From Alishewanella tabrizica (GTDB lineage Bacteria; Pseudomonadota; Gammaproteobacteria; Enterobacterales; Alteromonadaceae), in the NCBI RefSeq assembly GCF_014652375.1, contig NZ_BMYR01000012.1, forward strand, positions 1-64,000: a stretch of 64,000 nt of DNA, read 5' to 3'. Each line of letters begins with the position of its first letter. The stretch's first letter is position 1. The position numbers and the translations under genes were made by a program. Below the pieces are notes generated by a model. The model made no database searches. It saw only the letters and a list, made by a program, of their open reading frames with translations, and had not been told where the DNA came from. Of this stretch, positions 17,012-25,581 are shown piece by piece.

Positions 17012-19981
17012 ATGCGTCAGCTGGTATGGGTGTTGCTGTTACTTAGCCTGAGTACGTTAGCAGACACCCGTTTTACCCCCTATGCCGATTATTTATACCG
17101 AATTTGGTCGGTAGAGGCTGGCTTACCACAAATTTCTGTGCAAACCATGGTGCAAGATGCCGATGGCTTTATTTGGTTGGGCACGCAAAATGGTTTAGCG
17201 CGTTTTGATGGTGTGCAATTTGATGTGTTTAACACCGCTAACTCACCGAATTTACCTTCTAACCTAATTACGTCATTATTAATTGATGCCAAGCAACAGC
17301 TGTGGGTAGGCACGGCGAATGGCTTGGTTAAACGCGTTGCGCAACAGTTTGAAACGGTAAGCGGCGGGCGTATTGGTAATGTAAATACCCTACTGGAAAC
17401 GGTAGAGGGGCAAGTATGGGTGGGGGCTGATCAACTCTATCAAGTCGTTAATAATGAATTACTTCCTATATCAGAGCATCAAGGCGAGGTATTTAGTTTA
17501 TTACAATCGCCAAAAGGCCTGTGGGTAGGGGGAAATAATGGGGTAGGATTATTTACCTCTGCTAGCCAATATCAATGGTTTTCTGCTGCTGAGACCGCCA
17601 CCGCGATACAATTCCATGAACTTGGTTTTTATAATGACACCTTGTGGCTGGGTAGTCAGTTGGGCTTGTTTCAACTAACGCCAGATGCTAGCTGGTTACC
17701 CGTACATCTACCCGATGTTGCTTCACTTCGTATTGAGCTTATTTTTACTGATCAGCAAGATGGGCTGTGGATCAGCACGCTGAATAAACTGTTTCGTTGG
17801 CACAATGGACAACTGGTTGAGCAAATTGACCTGCCAGAGCAGCAAGATTTCAGTTGGGTTGAAAGTATGATGCAAGATGCCCACGGCAATTTATGGTTGG
17901 GGAGCCGCTCGCATGGTGTTAAACGTTTACGTACAGCTGTCACTGAACGCTATGGCAGAGAAGCAGGCATTACTGATTTATACACCTGGGGCGTGCACCC
18001 TTGGCAAGACAACTTATTGGTAGGATCGCGGCAGGGAGTGGAGCTGTTTGATCCGAGCACGCAACGCTATCAATTAAAAATTACTGGCGAGCAATTAGCT
18101 AACCCTTTTGTTTACAGTTTTTTTGCTGACAACGCCAAGCGACTGTGGGTGGGTACGCGCAGTGGTGTGTCAGTATTTGACGAAGCGTCCTTATCGCCTT
18201 TATTTCAAGTCCCTGAATTAGCGCATTTGTTGGTAACCAGTTTTGCTGAACAAGATGACCGCTTATGGCTGGGTACCAATGGTGGACTTTATTATATCGA
18301 TCAAATACCTGACGGTGAGCCTGCGCAACTGAGTAAATCGGTTGATGTAAAAGTGTATGAGCATCCTGCACTGCCGTCGGATGTTAGAGTGCGTTCTATC
18401 TATCCCGATAAAGAGGGACAGCTTTGGATTGGTACTGAAGTAGGGCTATTTGTCCTTGATCAGCAGCAGCAACTGCAAGCGGTTAAAGACGCTATTCTTA
18501 GCAAAAGTTTTATTACCAAGGTATTTGCTTTGCCCGATAATCAGTTGTTTATTGGGACTTTTGATCAAGGCTTTAGTATTGGCCAGCAAGGTAATTGGCA
18601 GCATTTTAATCAACAATCGGGCTTGCCAGGTAATGGCGTTATTCATGCAGAGTTGTATGAAGATTTATTGTTAATTAGTAATTTTGAGGGCGTTTACCGA
18701 TTAAATTATACCGCATTACGCACTGGGCAAATTAGTGAGCTGTATTTACTAATAGATGATAGACGTCCCGATGGCGCTTCAGATTCCCATCGGTGTTGTA
18801 ATGGGGCCGGAGACAGCAAAGGGGCTTTATTGGCTGGTCGCTTATGGTTTCCTACGTTAAATGGCATAGTTGGTGTAAATTTACAAAAGGTGCGAGAAAC
18901 CGCGGCGTTACCGCAACCCGTTATTACGGGACTAACGATTAATAATACCCTTTATTATGGCGAAAAGCTGACGTTAGCTACCGAGCAGCGCGATTGGCAA
19001 TTGAGTTTTAGTGCGCCTTATTTTGTTCAGGCGCCGTCGTTGCAATTTCGCTATCAATTACGTGGTTATGATGATGCATGGATTTATGCAGGAAATCGTC
19101 GTGACGCGTTTTATACCAATTTAGCACCTGGGCACTACCAGTTTTCTGTGCAGGTAAAAGCTGCGGCAGATTATCGCTGGAGCGATTCTACGTTCATTAG
19201 TATTGATTTACCCGCTCGCTGGTATGAAACCAAATGGTTTATCTTTTTTGTATTTAATGCCGTGTTGTTGTTGTTGTGGGCCATTTATCAGTTACGGGTT
19301 TCGGCGTTAGATAAATCGCAGCGCCGTTTGCAGCAATTGGTTGATGAGCGCACAGCCGCTTTGCATCAGGCGAATCAACGCTTACAACAAATGAGCATGG
19401 AAGATGCGCTAACCGGTTTGTATAACCGTCATTATTTAAGCCAACATATCGAGCCTATGCTGGCACGCAGCAAGCGCAAGCAACAGCCATTGGTATGGGT
19501 ATTAATTGATATTGATCATTTTAAACAGATCAATGATGTCTATGGTCATCAGGTGGGAGACGCGGCCCTAAAACAGGTTGCGCTCATATTAACCGAAAAT
19601 AGCCGCAGTTCTGATCATATACTGCGTTGGGGCGGCGAAGAGTTTTTGTTAGTGCTTGAAGAAAGCGTGAATACCCAACTGTATTTGGAACGTTTACAAC
19701 AAGCGTTCGCAACACAAAATTGGCAGCAGCTCGGTTTGGCGCATCCACTAACCTGCTCGGTGGGGGCGATACATCAGCCAGCCCAACTGAACTGGGAGAC
19801 CTGTTTACAGTTGGCCGATTTAGCGCTTTACCAAGTAAAACAGCAAGGCCGCAATGGGTATTTGTTGTTGTACCCCACCGCCGATTACCCTACTGTACAG
19901 CAGCCGGAGATCACCAGCTTAGCTCAATTAATTAAACAGGGTTGGCTTACGTGGCAGAGTAATACTGTGCAATTTGAGTAA
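17012..19981 (+). CDS. Periplasmic beta-propeller sensor diguanylate cyclase
   Basis: A 989-aa protein. A signal peptide (residues 1-17) precedes about 600 residues of repeated 'two-component regulator propeller' blades (recurring D-x-x-G-x-I/L-W-L/I-G-T motifs), a Y_Y_Y domain (about 650-730), one transmembrane helix (about 738-758), a coiled coil and a C-terminal GGDEF domain. The catalytic motif reads GGEEF and is preceded by an RxxD inhibition site (RSSD, five residues before). It probably senses a periplasmic ligand and makes c-di-GMP in the cytoplasm. The architecture resembles the sensory half of hybrid two-component systems with a GGDEF output. It stands alone at the left edge of the accessory island. 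Confidence 0.9.
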   Translation: MRQLVWVLLLLSLSTLADTRFTPYADYLYRIWSVEAGLPQISVQTMVQDADGFIWLGTQNGLARFDGVQFDVFNTANSPNLPSNLITSLLIDAKQQLWVGTANGLVKRVAQQFETVSGGRIGNVNTLLETVEGQVWVGADQLYQVVNNELLPISEHQGEVFSLLQSPKGLWVGGNNGVGLFTSASQYQWFSAAETATAIQFHELGFYNDTLWLGSQLGLFQLTPDASWLPVHLPDVASLRIELIFTDQQDGLWISTLNKLFRWHNGQLVEQIDLPEQQDFSWVESMMQDAHGNLWLGSRSHGVKRLRTAVTERYGREAGITDLYTWGVHPWQDNLLVGSRQGVELFDPSTQRYQLKITGEQLANPFVYSFFADNAKRLWVGTRSGVSVFDEASLSPLFQVPELAHLLVTSFAEQDDRLWLGTNGGLYYIDQIPDGEPAQLSKSVDVKVYEHPALPSDVRVRSIYPDKEGQLWIGTEVGLFVLDQQQQLQAVKDAILSKSFITKVFALPDNQLFIGTFDQGFSIGQQGNWQHFNQQSGLPGNGVIHAELYEDLLLISNFEGVYRLNYTALRTGQISELYLLIDDRRPDGASDSHRCCNGAGDSKGALLAGRLWFPTLNGIVGVNLQKVRETAALPQPVITGLTINNTLYYGEKLTLATEQRDWQLSFSAPYFVQAPSLQFRYQLRGYDDAWIYAGNRRDAFYTNLAPGHYQFSVQVKAAADYRWSDSTFISIDLPARWYETKWFIFFVFNAVLLLLWAIYQLRVSALDKSQRRLQQLVDERTAALHQANQRLQQMSMEDALTGLYNRHYLSQHIEPMLARSKRKQQPLVWVLIDIDHFKQINDVYGHQVGDAALKQVALILTENSRSSDHILRWGGEEFLLVLEESVNTQLYLERLQQAFATQNWQQLGLAHPLTCSVGAIHQPAQLNWETCLQLADLALYQVKQQGRNGYLLLYPTADYPTVQQPEITSLAQLIKQGWLTWQSNTVQFE

Positions 19982-20170
19982 TCAGAGCATCCGGCGCAGC
20001 GATTTTAGTTTTGGCTACGATAGGCATTTCGCACTTAAAGGTATTGCTGCAAATTGCTCCCGTGTTAACACTCTACTTCGGTAAATATTTAGGGACGTAG
20101 CTAATGCGTGTGCCTGTATTTTTATAAAACGCCGGCCATTAAGGTGATGCGTTATCTAGCGTTTATCTTG

Positions 20171-20492
20171 TTAAAATGCATGCCGTTTCACTTCCTCTAA
20201 ATTCGCCAGCATAATTTGCTGCGCCTCTGGGCGCGCTTCAATTTTGGCTAGGTCCAAGTTTAGTGCCTGCACGGCATAAGGCAGCAGCGACGAGCGCACG
20301 GCGAACACCCGCTTGCCGTGTTGCATATTGTCATCTTCGGTAATAATCGGCATCGCGCCAAATACGCCCAGCATATACCACTTTATCTTGCTTAGCGTTG
20401 GCTAAGTGCTCAATAGCAGTCATGGTTTTACAGAGCGCTTGTAAGCGGGTTAGCCGGGGTAAATCTTCAGCGCGAATAGGTTGGTTGTGCAT
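20171..20492 (-). pseudogene. Fused remnant of a WYL regulator and its partner gene
   Basis: Positions 20171 to about 20350 match the last ~60 codons of the intact WYL regulator at 28481 (shared NMQHGKRVF, LPYAVQALNLDLAKIEARPEAQQIM and EVKRHAF, cited in parts). From about 20350 to 20492 the sequence matches the first ~45 codons of the 101-aa partner gene at 29450. The ~950 bp that would lie between them are gone. The join is at a short GGCAT-type similarity. This is an internally deleted second copy of the WYL locus and is almost certainly not functional. Confidence 0.88.
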
Positions 20493-20760
20493 GATTAGCT
20501 CGCATTATGTTAGGTGTTCCGTCAACGCTAAGCCAGTGCGCGAACGTCTAAAAGGGCTTGGCGCAAAGGCTTAAAAACATCTGCCTGAAAAACATACACT
20601 GAGTACTTGCACAGTATGGCGTGAAATATGAAACAGCCTAAGATAGTGACACACGGATGACATGTCATTAACCATGACAGGGTATGGACAAAGTAGCAGG
20701 ATGCTATTTTCTAGGATGGATAAGGACAACAATCAATCGGCAAGGATGCCAAATAGCCTA
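20493..20760. repeat. Duplicated control region, copy 1 (copy 2 at ~29756-30060)
   Basis: This stretch and 29756-30060 are clearly homologous: both run from the start of the partner gene through GCGCAAA-GCTTAAAAACATC and ACATACACTGAGTAC blocks, a TGTCAT-N5-ATGACA palindrome and one or more GCAAGGATGC boxes (here at 20740-20749). It separates the dead WYL copy from the plus-strand genes starting at 20803, as copy 2 separates the live WYL pair from the gene at 30073. It is therefore a likely divergent promoter/operator region. Confidence 0.8.
20663..20679. promoter_or_regulatory. Candidate WYL-regulator operator, copy 1
   Basis: A perfect inverted repeat TGTCAT-TAACC-ATGACA (17 bp) is conserved base for base at 29926-29942, although the DNA around it has diverged. 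Its place in a divergent promoter region next to a WYL regulator gene makes it the best operator candidate. The assignment is inference. Confidence 0.5.
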
Positions 20761-20802
20761 ATAAGTTTTTTAATGAACCGTTTGCGCGGCTAAGGAATAG
20801 TA

Positions 20803-21054
20803 ATGTCAGCTCAAAATGCTTATCGCTCAATGACTGAATTGCCCGATTTAACATTGTTTAAGCGCTTTGAAGGCGGAGCGGTTTACACTCAAGACCATAA
20901 GGGTAAATACAACGTGGTGATTGATGAGAGTAGTATTGCCGATTTGCTTTCACCAGAAGATCTGGATGACGTGGAACTTATCAAGGTGCTAGCGTTTGAT
21001 ACTGAACAGGCACGCTTGGCGTATTTGGCAAAGCGATTCGACAATAACGTATAG
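20803..21054 (+). CDS. Hypothetical protein, 83 aa, first gene after control region copy 1
   Basis: I do not recognise this family. It is a small acidic soluble protein with no signal peptide or membrane segment; the middle (VVIDESSIADLLSPEDLDDVELIKVLAF) looks like alternating strand and helix. The ATG at 20803 has an AAGGA ribosome site. It is followed after about 90 bp by the 348-aa gene at 21143 and may be co-transcribed with it. Its position directly after a WYL-type control region suggests regulation by a WYL protein, now only possible in trans from 28481. Confidence 0.6.
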   Translation: MSAQNAYRSMTELPDLTLFKRFEGGAVYTQDHKGKYNVVIDESSIADLLSPEDLDDVELIKVLAFDTEQARLAYLAKRFDNNV

Positions 21055-21142
21055 CATTACGTTTTAATCTGGTTCTAAAATAAAGACAAGCGCTTAAGGG
21101 TGATAATGAATAACAAGGTAGGATGCCTGTTAGGGAGAGTGT

Positions 21143-22189
21143 ATGTGGTTTGAGCAACTCACGGGGTTTACCGAGCAGGGCGCAGCACAAGTAAGGCAAA
21201 TGTTGACGCTTGAAAATGGCGTGTTGACCAGCCGTGCCAATGGTAAAGCATTTCAGATAGGGCATTTAGTCTCGCCCACTTTAGCGGTTTTGAAAGCAGA
21301 AGCAGCGGCTATTATGCAAAGCGCAACGTTCATTGCTAAGCCAATTAGTGTGCAAGAAGTGATTGCCGATGTGCAAAGCTTGCATATGGCGCCACAAAAC
21401 GCTGGCGCGTTCTTTCAGGTAGCTTCGCAGTTTAATTTATTAGAAATGGTTAGCCCTACGGTCACGCCTGACTCGGGCATTACCGGTTATCAGTTCGACC
21501 GTACCCAAGGCCCTGCCTGCGCCATGGCATGTGGTGCTGGGCTTATCTACCGAAATTACTTTGTGCCCGTTGATGGCGAGCTAGGGCAAACTGCCGAGCG
21601 GCAACTAAATATGTTGGATCAATTTGAGCAGCAGCTATTAACGCAGGTAAACCAGCACGTAACAGAGCAGTTTGACAGCTTATGGCAAATGAAAAACGGC
21701 TACGCGCTACCCAGTAGCAAACAGCTAAACGCTATAAATCAAACGCTGGCGCAATTAAATGAAACTGAAATCACCGAGCTGATTAACGTAGTAAAAATTG
21801 GTGTGCAATACGATACTGAAGTCACACTCAACAACATTGGTCACGCTGTTACTCAGGCATACTGCTCAGCTATGCCAGTTGCCTACACTGAACATCAGGC
21901 CGCACTTTGGCAGCCCCTAGCCAGTTTAATTTTGCAGGCGGCTTACGACGCTACGCTGGCCGCTGCCGTCATTAATACCACTAAAACCGGCAACAAAAAG
22001 GTTTACTTAACATTGTTGGGCGGAGGGGCTTTTGGAAACAGTATTGAATGGATAGTGAAAGCCCTAGAAAACGCACTGTCTTTTTATAAACTCGCAGGCC
22101 TTGAGGTGCAGATCGTCAGTTATGGTCGCAGTAATAATAGAGTCAAAATGCTGGTAAATCAGATAAATAAGGCACTGACGGCAGTATAG
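21143..22189 (+). CDS. Uncharacterised 348-aa protein with macrodomain-like C-terminal motif
   Basis: A soluble protein with two highly patterned regions. At about residues 92-135 it has AFFQVASQFNLLEM, then DRTQGPACAMACGAGLIYRNYF, which looks like a conserved active-site stretch. At about 285-330 it has KVYLTLLGGGAFGNS and VQIVSYG. The latter resembles the beta-strand plus Gly-rich loop of macrodomain/PARG-like ADP-ribose-binding proteins, but I cannot confirm the fold. I recall homologous-looking proteins of unknown function in bacteria and protists and cannot name a characterised one. The start has GGGAG upstream. The neighbours are the 83-aa and 143-aa hypothetical genes. Confidence 0.65.
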   Translation: MWFEQLTGFTEQGAAQVRQMLTLENGVLTSRANGKAFQIGHLVSPTLAVLKAEAAAIMQSATFIAKPISVQEVIADVQSLHMAPQNAGAFFQVASQFNLLEMVSPTVTPDSGITGYQFDRTQGPACAMACGAGLIYRNYFVPVDGELGQTAERQLNMLDQFEQQLLTQVNQHVTEQFDSLWQMKNGYALPSSKQLNAINQTLAQLNETEITELINVVKIGVQYDTEVTLNNIGHAVTQAYCSAMPVAYTEHQAALWQPLASLILQAAYDATLAAAVINTTKTGNKKVYLTLLGGGAFGNSIEWIVKALENALSFYKLAGLEVQIVSYGRSNNRVKMLVNQINKALTAV

Positions 22190-22201
22190 GTTTTATTGAT
22201 A

Positions 22202-22633
22202 ATGATAAAGAATGCAAATTATCTGACACTGGAAAAAGGTTACTGGTATGGATGGCAAATGTTGCCGGGTTATGTTGCTGATTATAGCCCCTATTTTTCG
22301 CCAATTTTCGTTACCGATGTTAAGCCACTTAAGTCCGGAAAAAATGTTCTAAAACTGCAGTTTTTAAATGCGCATTATGCTCAGGGGGTAGCTGATTTTG
22401 ATCTTAACCTGAAGGTGCTCAAAAAAGAAACCTCTTACATAGTATCTGAAATTTTACATGGGTATGAGCATAGCAACCGGTCTGGAATTATTTCTACTAT
22501 TGATGAAGCGTGGATGGAGTTATTTGCGCCTTACATGTGGAAAACTCATCGAAACCATAAAACGTGTACCCCTAAAGACAATATTCAGCGTTTTTTGGAT
22601 GAATGTTATTTACCACGCGCTATGTGGCGTTAG
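22202..22633 (+). CDS. Hypothetical protein, 143 aa
   Basis: I do not recognise this protein. It is soluble with an aromatic-rich N-terminal half (YWYGWQMLPGYVADYSPYFSP) followed by what look like beta strands, and a C-terminal helical part containing WMELFAPYMWKTHRNH. It begins 12 bp after the 348-aa gene and so is probably in the same operon. The ATG at 22202 is preceded by a possible TTG at 22196; no strong ribosome site is visible, which suits translational coupling. It converges on the desaturase gene. Confidence 0.55.
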   Translation: MIKNANYLTLEKGYWYGWQMLPGYVADYSPYFSPIFVTDVKPLKSGKNVLKLQFLNAHYAQGVADFDLNLKVLKKETSYIVSEILHGYEHSNRSGIISTIDEAWMELFAPYMWKTHRNHKTCTPKDNIQRFLDECYLPRAMWR

Positions 22634-22681
22634 CACAAAAGACAGAGCAATTTTTTACATCGTACAGAAAAACGCGCTACT

Positions 22682-23767
22682 TTATAATCCTTTTACGGCC
22701 TTGGCGCCGCCCGGCAGTGAATAACGCATAATGCGGCCGAATACCGTGCTGTATTGGCGCACAAAACTGCCGGTATTGTAAGGTATGCCGTATTTGGCCG
22801 CGATGGCTTGCACTTGTTTGGCCATAGCAGGGTAGTGCCGTGCCGGGATATCCGGAAACAGGTGGTGCTCTATCTGGCAACTTAAATGGCCAGTTAAAAT
22901 ATGCAGCCAGGTTGGGCCGGTAAAATTAGACGAGCCCAGCATTTGGCGGTAATACCACTGACCACGGCTTTCGCCCTCGCACTCGGCGGCGGTAAACACA
23001 TGCACTTCTTTGGTGAAGTGGCCACAAAATATCACGGTTGAGGTCCATAAATTACGCAGCAAATTCGCCAGCAAGTTACCGCACAGTACCCATAACCACA
23101 TCGGCCCAGCAATCAGCGGAAAAAACACATAGTCTTTAATTAACTGGCGGGCACCTTTACCAAAAAAAGCTTTTTTCAGTTCGCTGTCGCTCACCTGGGT
23201 GTGGCGATCGGCCTTCTTTTTGCCAAAAAATACCCGCTGTGCGGCCAGTTCGTGATACGACACGCCCCACTGAAATAACATACTTAGCAGCAGGTAAGTG
23301 CCGCCTTGCCATAAATTACGTAATCGCCAACGGAAGTCGTTACTTAAACGCAGCAGGCCATAACCAAAATCGCGGTCTTTGCCAATAATATTGGTGTAAG
23401 TGTGGTGCTCAAAGTTATGGGTGCGCTGCCAGGAGCCGGCATCGCAAGCGATATCCCATTCGTAGCGTTTGGAGTGCAGCACCGGGTCATTCATCCAGTC
23501 GTACTGGCCGTGCAGCACATTGTGGCCGATTTCCATATTGTCGAGAATTTTTGCCAGTGCCAGTAGTAATACGCCAACCAGCCAAAGCCAGGGTGTAATA
23601 AAACCCAGTACCATTAATACGCGGCCGCTAAGGGCGCTTAAGCGCTGCACCAGCAATACACGGCGGATATAACGCGCATCGGCGTCGCCCAGTTGTTGTT
23701 GCACCTGCTGTTTTACGCTGTCTAGCTCGTGCTCAAGCGCGTTAAATTGTTCTGTTGAAAGTTTCAT
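22682..23767 (-). CDS. Membrane fatty acid desaturase (DesB-like delta-9 acyl desaturase)
   Basis: A 361-aa membrane di-iron enzyme with the three histidine boxes of the FADS family: HNVLH near residue 85, HNFEHH near 118-123, and QIEHH followed by LFPDIPARHYP near the C-terminus. Two hydrophobic hairpins are visible between them. It should insert a cis double bond into an acyl chain using O2 and electrons. The next gene upstream (23779) encodes a flavin/2Fe-2S reductase, the pairing known for Pseudomonas DesC-DesB acyl-CoA desaturation. The ATG at 23767 has AGGA at 6 nt. Regiospecificity cannot be read from the sequence. Confidence 0.88.
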   Translation of the reverse strand: MKLSTEQFNALEHELDSVKQQVQQQLGDADARYIRRVLLVQRLSALSGRVLMVLGFITPWLWLVGVLLLALAKILDNMEIGHNVLHGQYDWMNDPVLHSKRYEWDIACDAGSWQRTHNFEHHTYTNIIGKDRDFGYGLLRLSNDFRWRLRNLWQGGTYLLLSMLFQWGVSYHELAAQRVFFGKKKADRHTQVSDSELKKAFFGKGARQLIKDYVFFPLIAGPMWLWVLCGNLLANLLRNLWTSTVIFCGHFTKEVHVFTAAECEGESRGQWYYRQMLGSSNFTGPTWLHILTGHLSCQIEHHLFPDIPARHYPAMAKQVQAIAAKYGIPYNTGSFVRQYSTVFGRIMRYSLPGGAKAVKGL

Positions 23768-23778
23768 CAATAGTCCTG

Positions 23779-24867
23779 TTACAGCTTAATCACTAATTCG
23801 GTTACCGGTTGGCTGACACACAGCTGAATTTGTTCGGCGCCGTGGCCGCTTAATGCACCGTTACGCATATCACGCACCTGGCCGGACACTTTGTCGCATA
23901 CACATTGAAAACACACGCCCATACGACAGCCAAAGCGCGGTGCCAGATTATGTTGTTCAGCACTTTGTAGCAGGCTGTGTTGGCTGTTCAGCGTTACGGT
24001 GGTGCTGAAACCAGCACGGATAAAATGAGCGCTTAGCAGAGTATCTGTTGTGCTACCGGAGGCCGAGGGCAGGGCTAAACCAAATTGCTCTTGCTTAATA
24101 CGCTCTGCCGTTACGCCATGCTGGCTTAGCGTATTGTGTAGCTGCTGCATAAATCTCTGCGGGCCACACAGGTAAAACTGCTGATTGCTGAGATCGGCAC
24201 CAAGTTGCTGTTGCAGTGTCTCTGCAGGCGCAGTAAGGCTATCCGACAACTGCAGGGTAAACAGTGGTTGCCGAGTGGCCAGTTGCTGCAGATCTTTAAG
24301 TAAGGCCGCATTTTCTATGCCGCGCATGCGGTAATACAGGGTTACCGGCGCTAACCAGTGGCGCTGGCTTAACAGCATAGCGGCAATGGGCGTAATGCCA
24401 GAGCCGGCGGCAACAAATACCGCAGGTATTGCCGGTTGTTGCCAGTGAAAATTACCCTGTGCCTGGCTGATAGTAACCACTGCGCCTTCGTCTAAAAGGT
24501 GTAACAAGGGGGTAAATTCGCCGGTGCGGTTAATTTTGCAGCACAATTGAATAAGCTGCCGACTTTGCCACAGGCTCAGTGGCGAGCAAATACTGAACGG
24601 CCGGCTGATATAGCGCCCATTATGCTGAAGGGTTAGCAGCACATGCTGGCCTGGTACAAAACCCGGCCAGCGCGTTGAGACCTTAAGGCTTAACTGCAGC
24701 ATATCGGCCGTTTGCCATTGCTTAGTGACTAACTGCGCACGGTACTGGCCTGGCAGAAAACCTGGCCAGAAACGTTGCAATAATGGCAGAAAATACAGCG
24801 TTAACGAGGGCTGGTTAGCCAGCATTAAACAAAAACTACGCCAAAGGCGGGTAAAAAATGACTTCAC
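23779..24867 (-). CDS. Ferredoxin-NADP reductase-type electron donor for the desaturase
   Basis: About 362 aa. After a short hydrophobic N-terminal stretch comes an FAD-binding domain with RPFSIC (an R-x-Y/F-S-type flavin motif), then an NAD(P)-binding domain with VFVAAGSGITPIAAML, and a C-terminal plant-type 2Fe-2S ferredoxin domain with CRMGVCFQCVC plus a later Cys near VSQPV. It passes electrons from NAD(P)H to the desaturase encoded 12 bp downstream. The start is uncertain: I use the GTG at 24867, as the upstream TTG looks weak. Pseudomonas DesC is the closest functional model. Confidence 0.85.
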   Translation of the reverse strand: MKSFFTRLWRSFCLMLANQPSLTLYFLPLLQRFWPGFLPGQYRAQLVTKQWQTADMLQLSLKVSTRWPGFVPGQHVLLTLQHNGRYISRPFSICSPLSLWQSRQLIQLCCKINRTGEFTPLLHLLDEGAVVTISQAQGNFHWQQPAIPAVFVAAGSGITPIAAMLLSQRHWLAPVTLYYRMRGIENAALLKDLQQLATRQPLFTLQLSDSLTAPAETLQQQLGADLSNQQFYLCGPQRFMQQLHNTLSQHGVTAERIKQEQFGLALPSASGSTTDTLLSAHFIRAGFSTTVTLNSQHSLLQSAEQHNLAPRFGCRMGVCFQCVCDKVSGQVRDMRNGALSGHGAEQIQLCVSQPVTELVIKL

Positions 24868-24882
24868 TACAGCTTCACACAA

Positions 24883-25260
24883 TCAGTTAATTTCAGCGTA
24901 CAGTTGTACACTAAAATATCTGGTTTGGCCAGTTCGTTTGTTTTTAAAATAAATGAAATTTTCTTATCTTGTTGAATTTAAAATATTTAAATATTCCAAA
25001 CTTTTGAGCTGTGCTGGCACTTTCAGTGAACAAGTGTACTCTTTTTCCTAGATTTTTATTCTGTCTACCCGCCAAACTGCCCACCACTGTTGGGCAAGAA
25101 GTACTCGGTATGTTATTTGGTTGCTGAAATGGCTAAGCGTGATTTACATATCGCAACCGATTTTTGATATGTAATAACTAATCGTTCTTGTATTTTTGTG
25201 GTATGACTGATATGTTTTTGTGTATATTTTTCATTATATGAAGCATTAAGGTATATCGAA
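24883..25260. promoter_or_regulatory. hipBA upstream region with 9-bp inverted repeat (25144-25174)
   Basis: This 378-bp divergent region is AT-rich. It holds a perfect inverted repeat TTACATATC-N13-GATATGTAA at 25144-25152 and 25166-25174, about 90 bp before hipB. E. coli HipB binds TATCC-N8-GGATA sites; here TATC and GATA half-sites are present but with wider spacing. It is a candidate autoregulatory operator. No gene is seen in the rest of the region. Confidence 0.5.
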
Positions 25261-25581
25261 ATGAGCTATGTAACAGAGCAGATACTACAAAGCCTTCGAG
25301 AAGCTCGGGTACGTAAGGGGTTTAGCCAAAGAGAGCTAAGCGCACGGTCGGGTGTACCGCAAAGCCATATTTCGAAGATCGAGTCTGGTGGTGTTGATTT
25401 AAGAATATCCAGTTTGATAGCGCTTGCCCGCGTACTCGATCTAGAGTTATTTGTTGCACCTAAAAAGTCCGTGCTTGCCATTAAGTCAATCATTCGAAGT
25501 GGCCAAGGTATTAACGGCATCAACAATGAAGCTGAGCCAATACCGCCTGCATATCAGTTAGAGGAAGACGATGATGACTAA
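25261..25581 (+). CDS. hipB: HipB-type antitoxin, XRE-family HTH
   Basis: A 106-aa protein with an XRE helix-turn-helix over residues about 10-60 (SLREARVRKGFSQRELSARSG, then PQSHISKIESG). The acidic tail ends in EEDDDD. It overlaps hipA by 11 nt, the usual toxin-antitoxin arrangement. It should bind and block the HipA kinase and repress its own promoter, for which an inverted repeat lies about 90 bp upstream. Confidence 0.88.
   Translation: MSYVTEQILQSLREARVRKGFSQRELSARSGVPQSHISKIESGGVDLRISSLIALARVLDLELFVAPKKSVLAIKSIIRSGQGINGINNEAEPIPPAYQLEEDDDD

Noticed and set aside
20171-20374. Intact small gene of 67 codons
   Set aside because: Its sequence is the tail of the WYL regulator joined to part of another gene; it is a deletion remnant.
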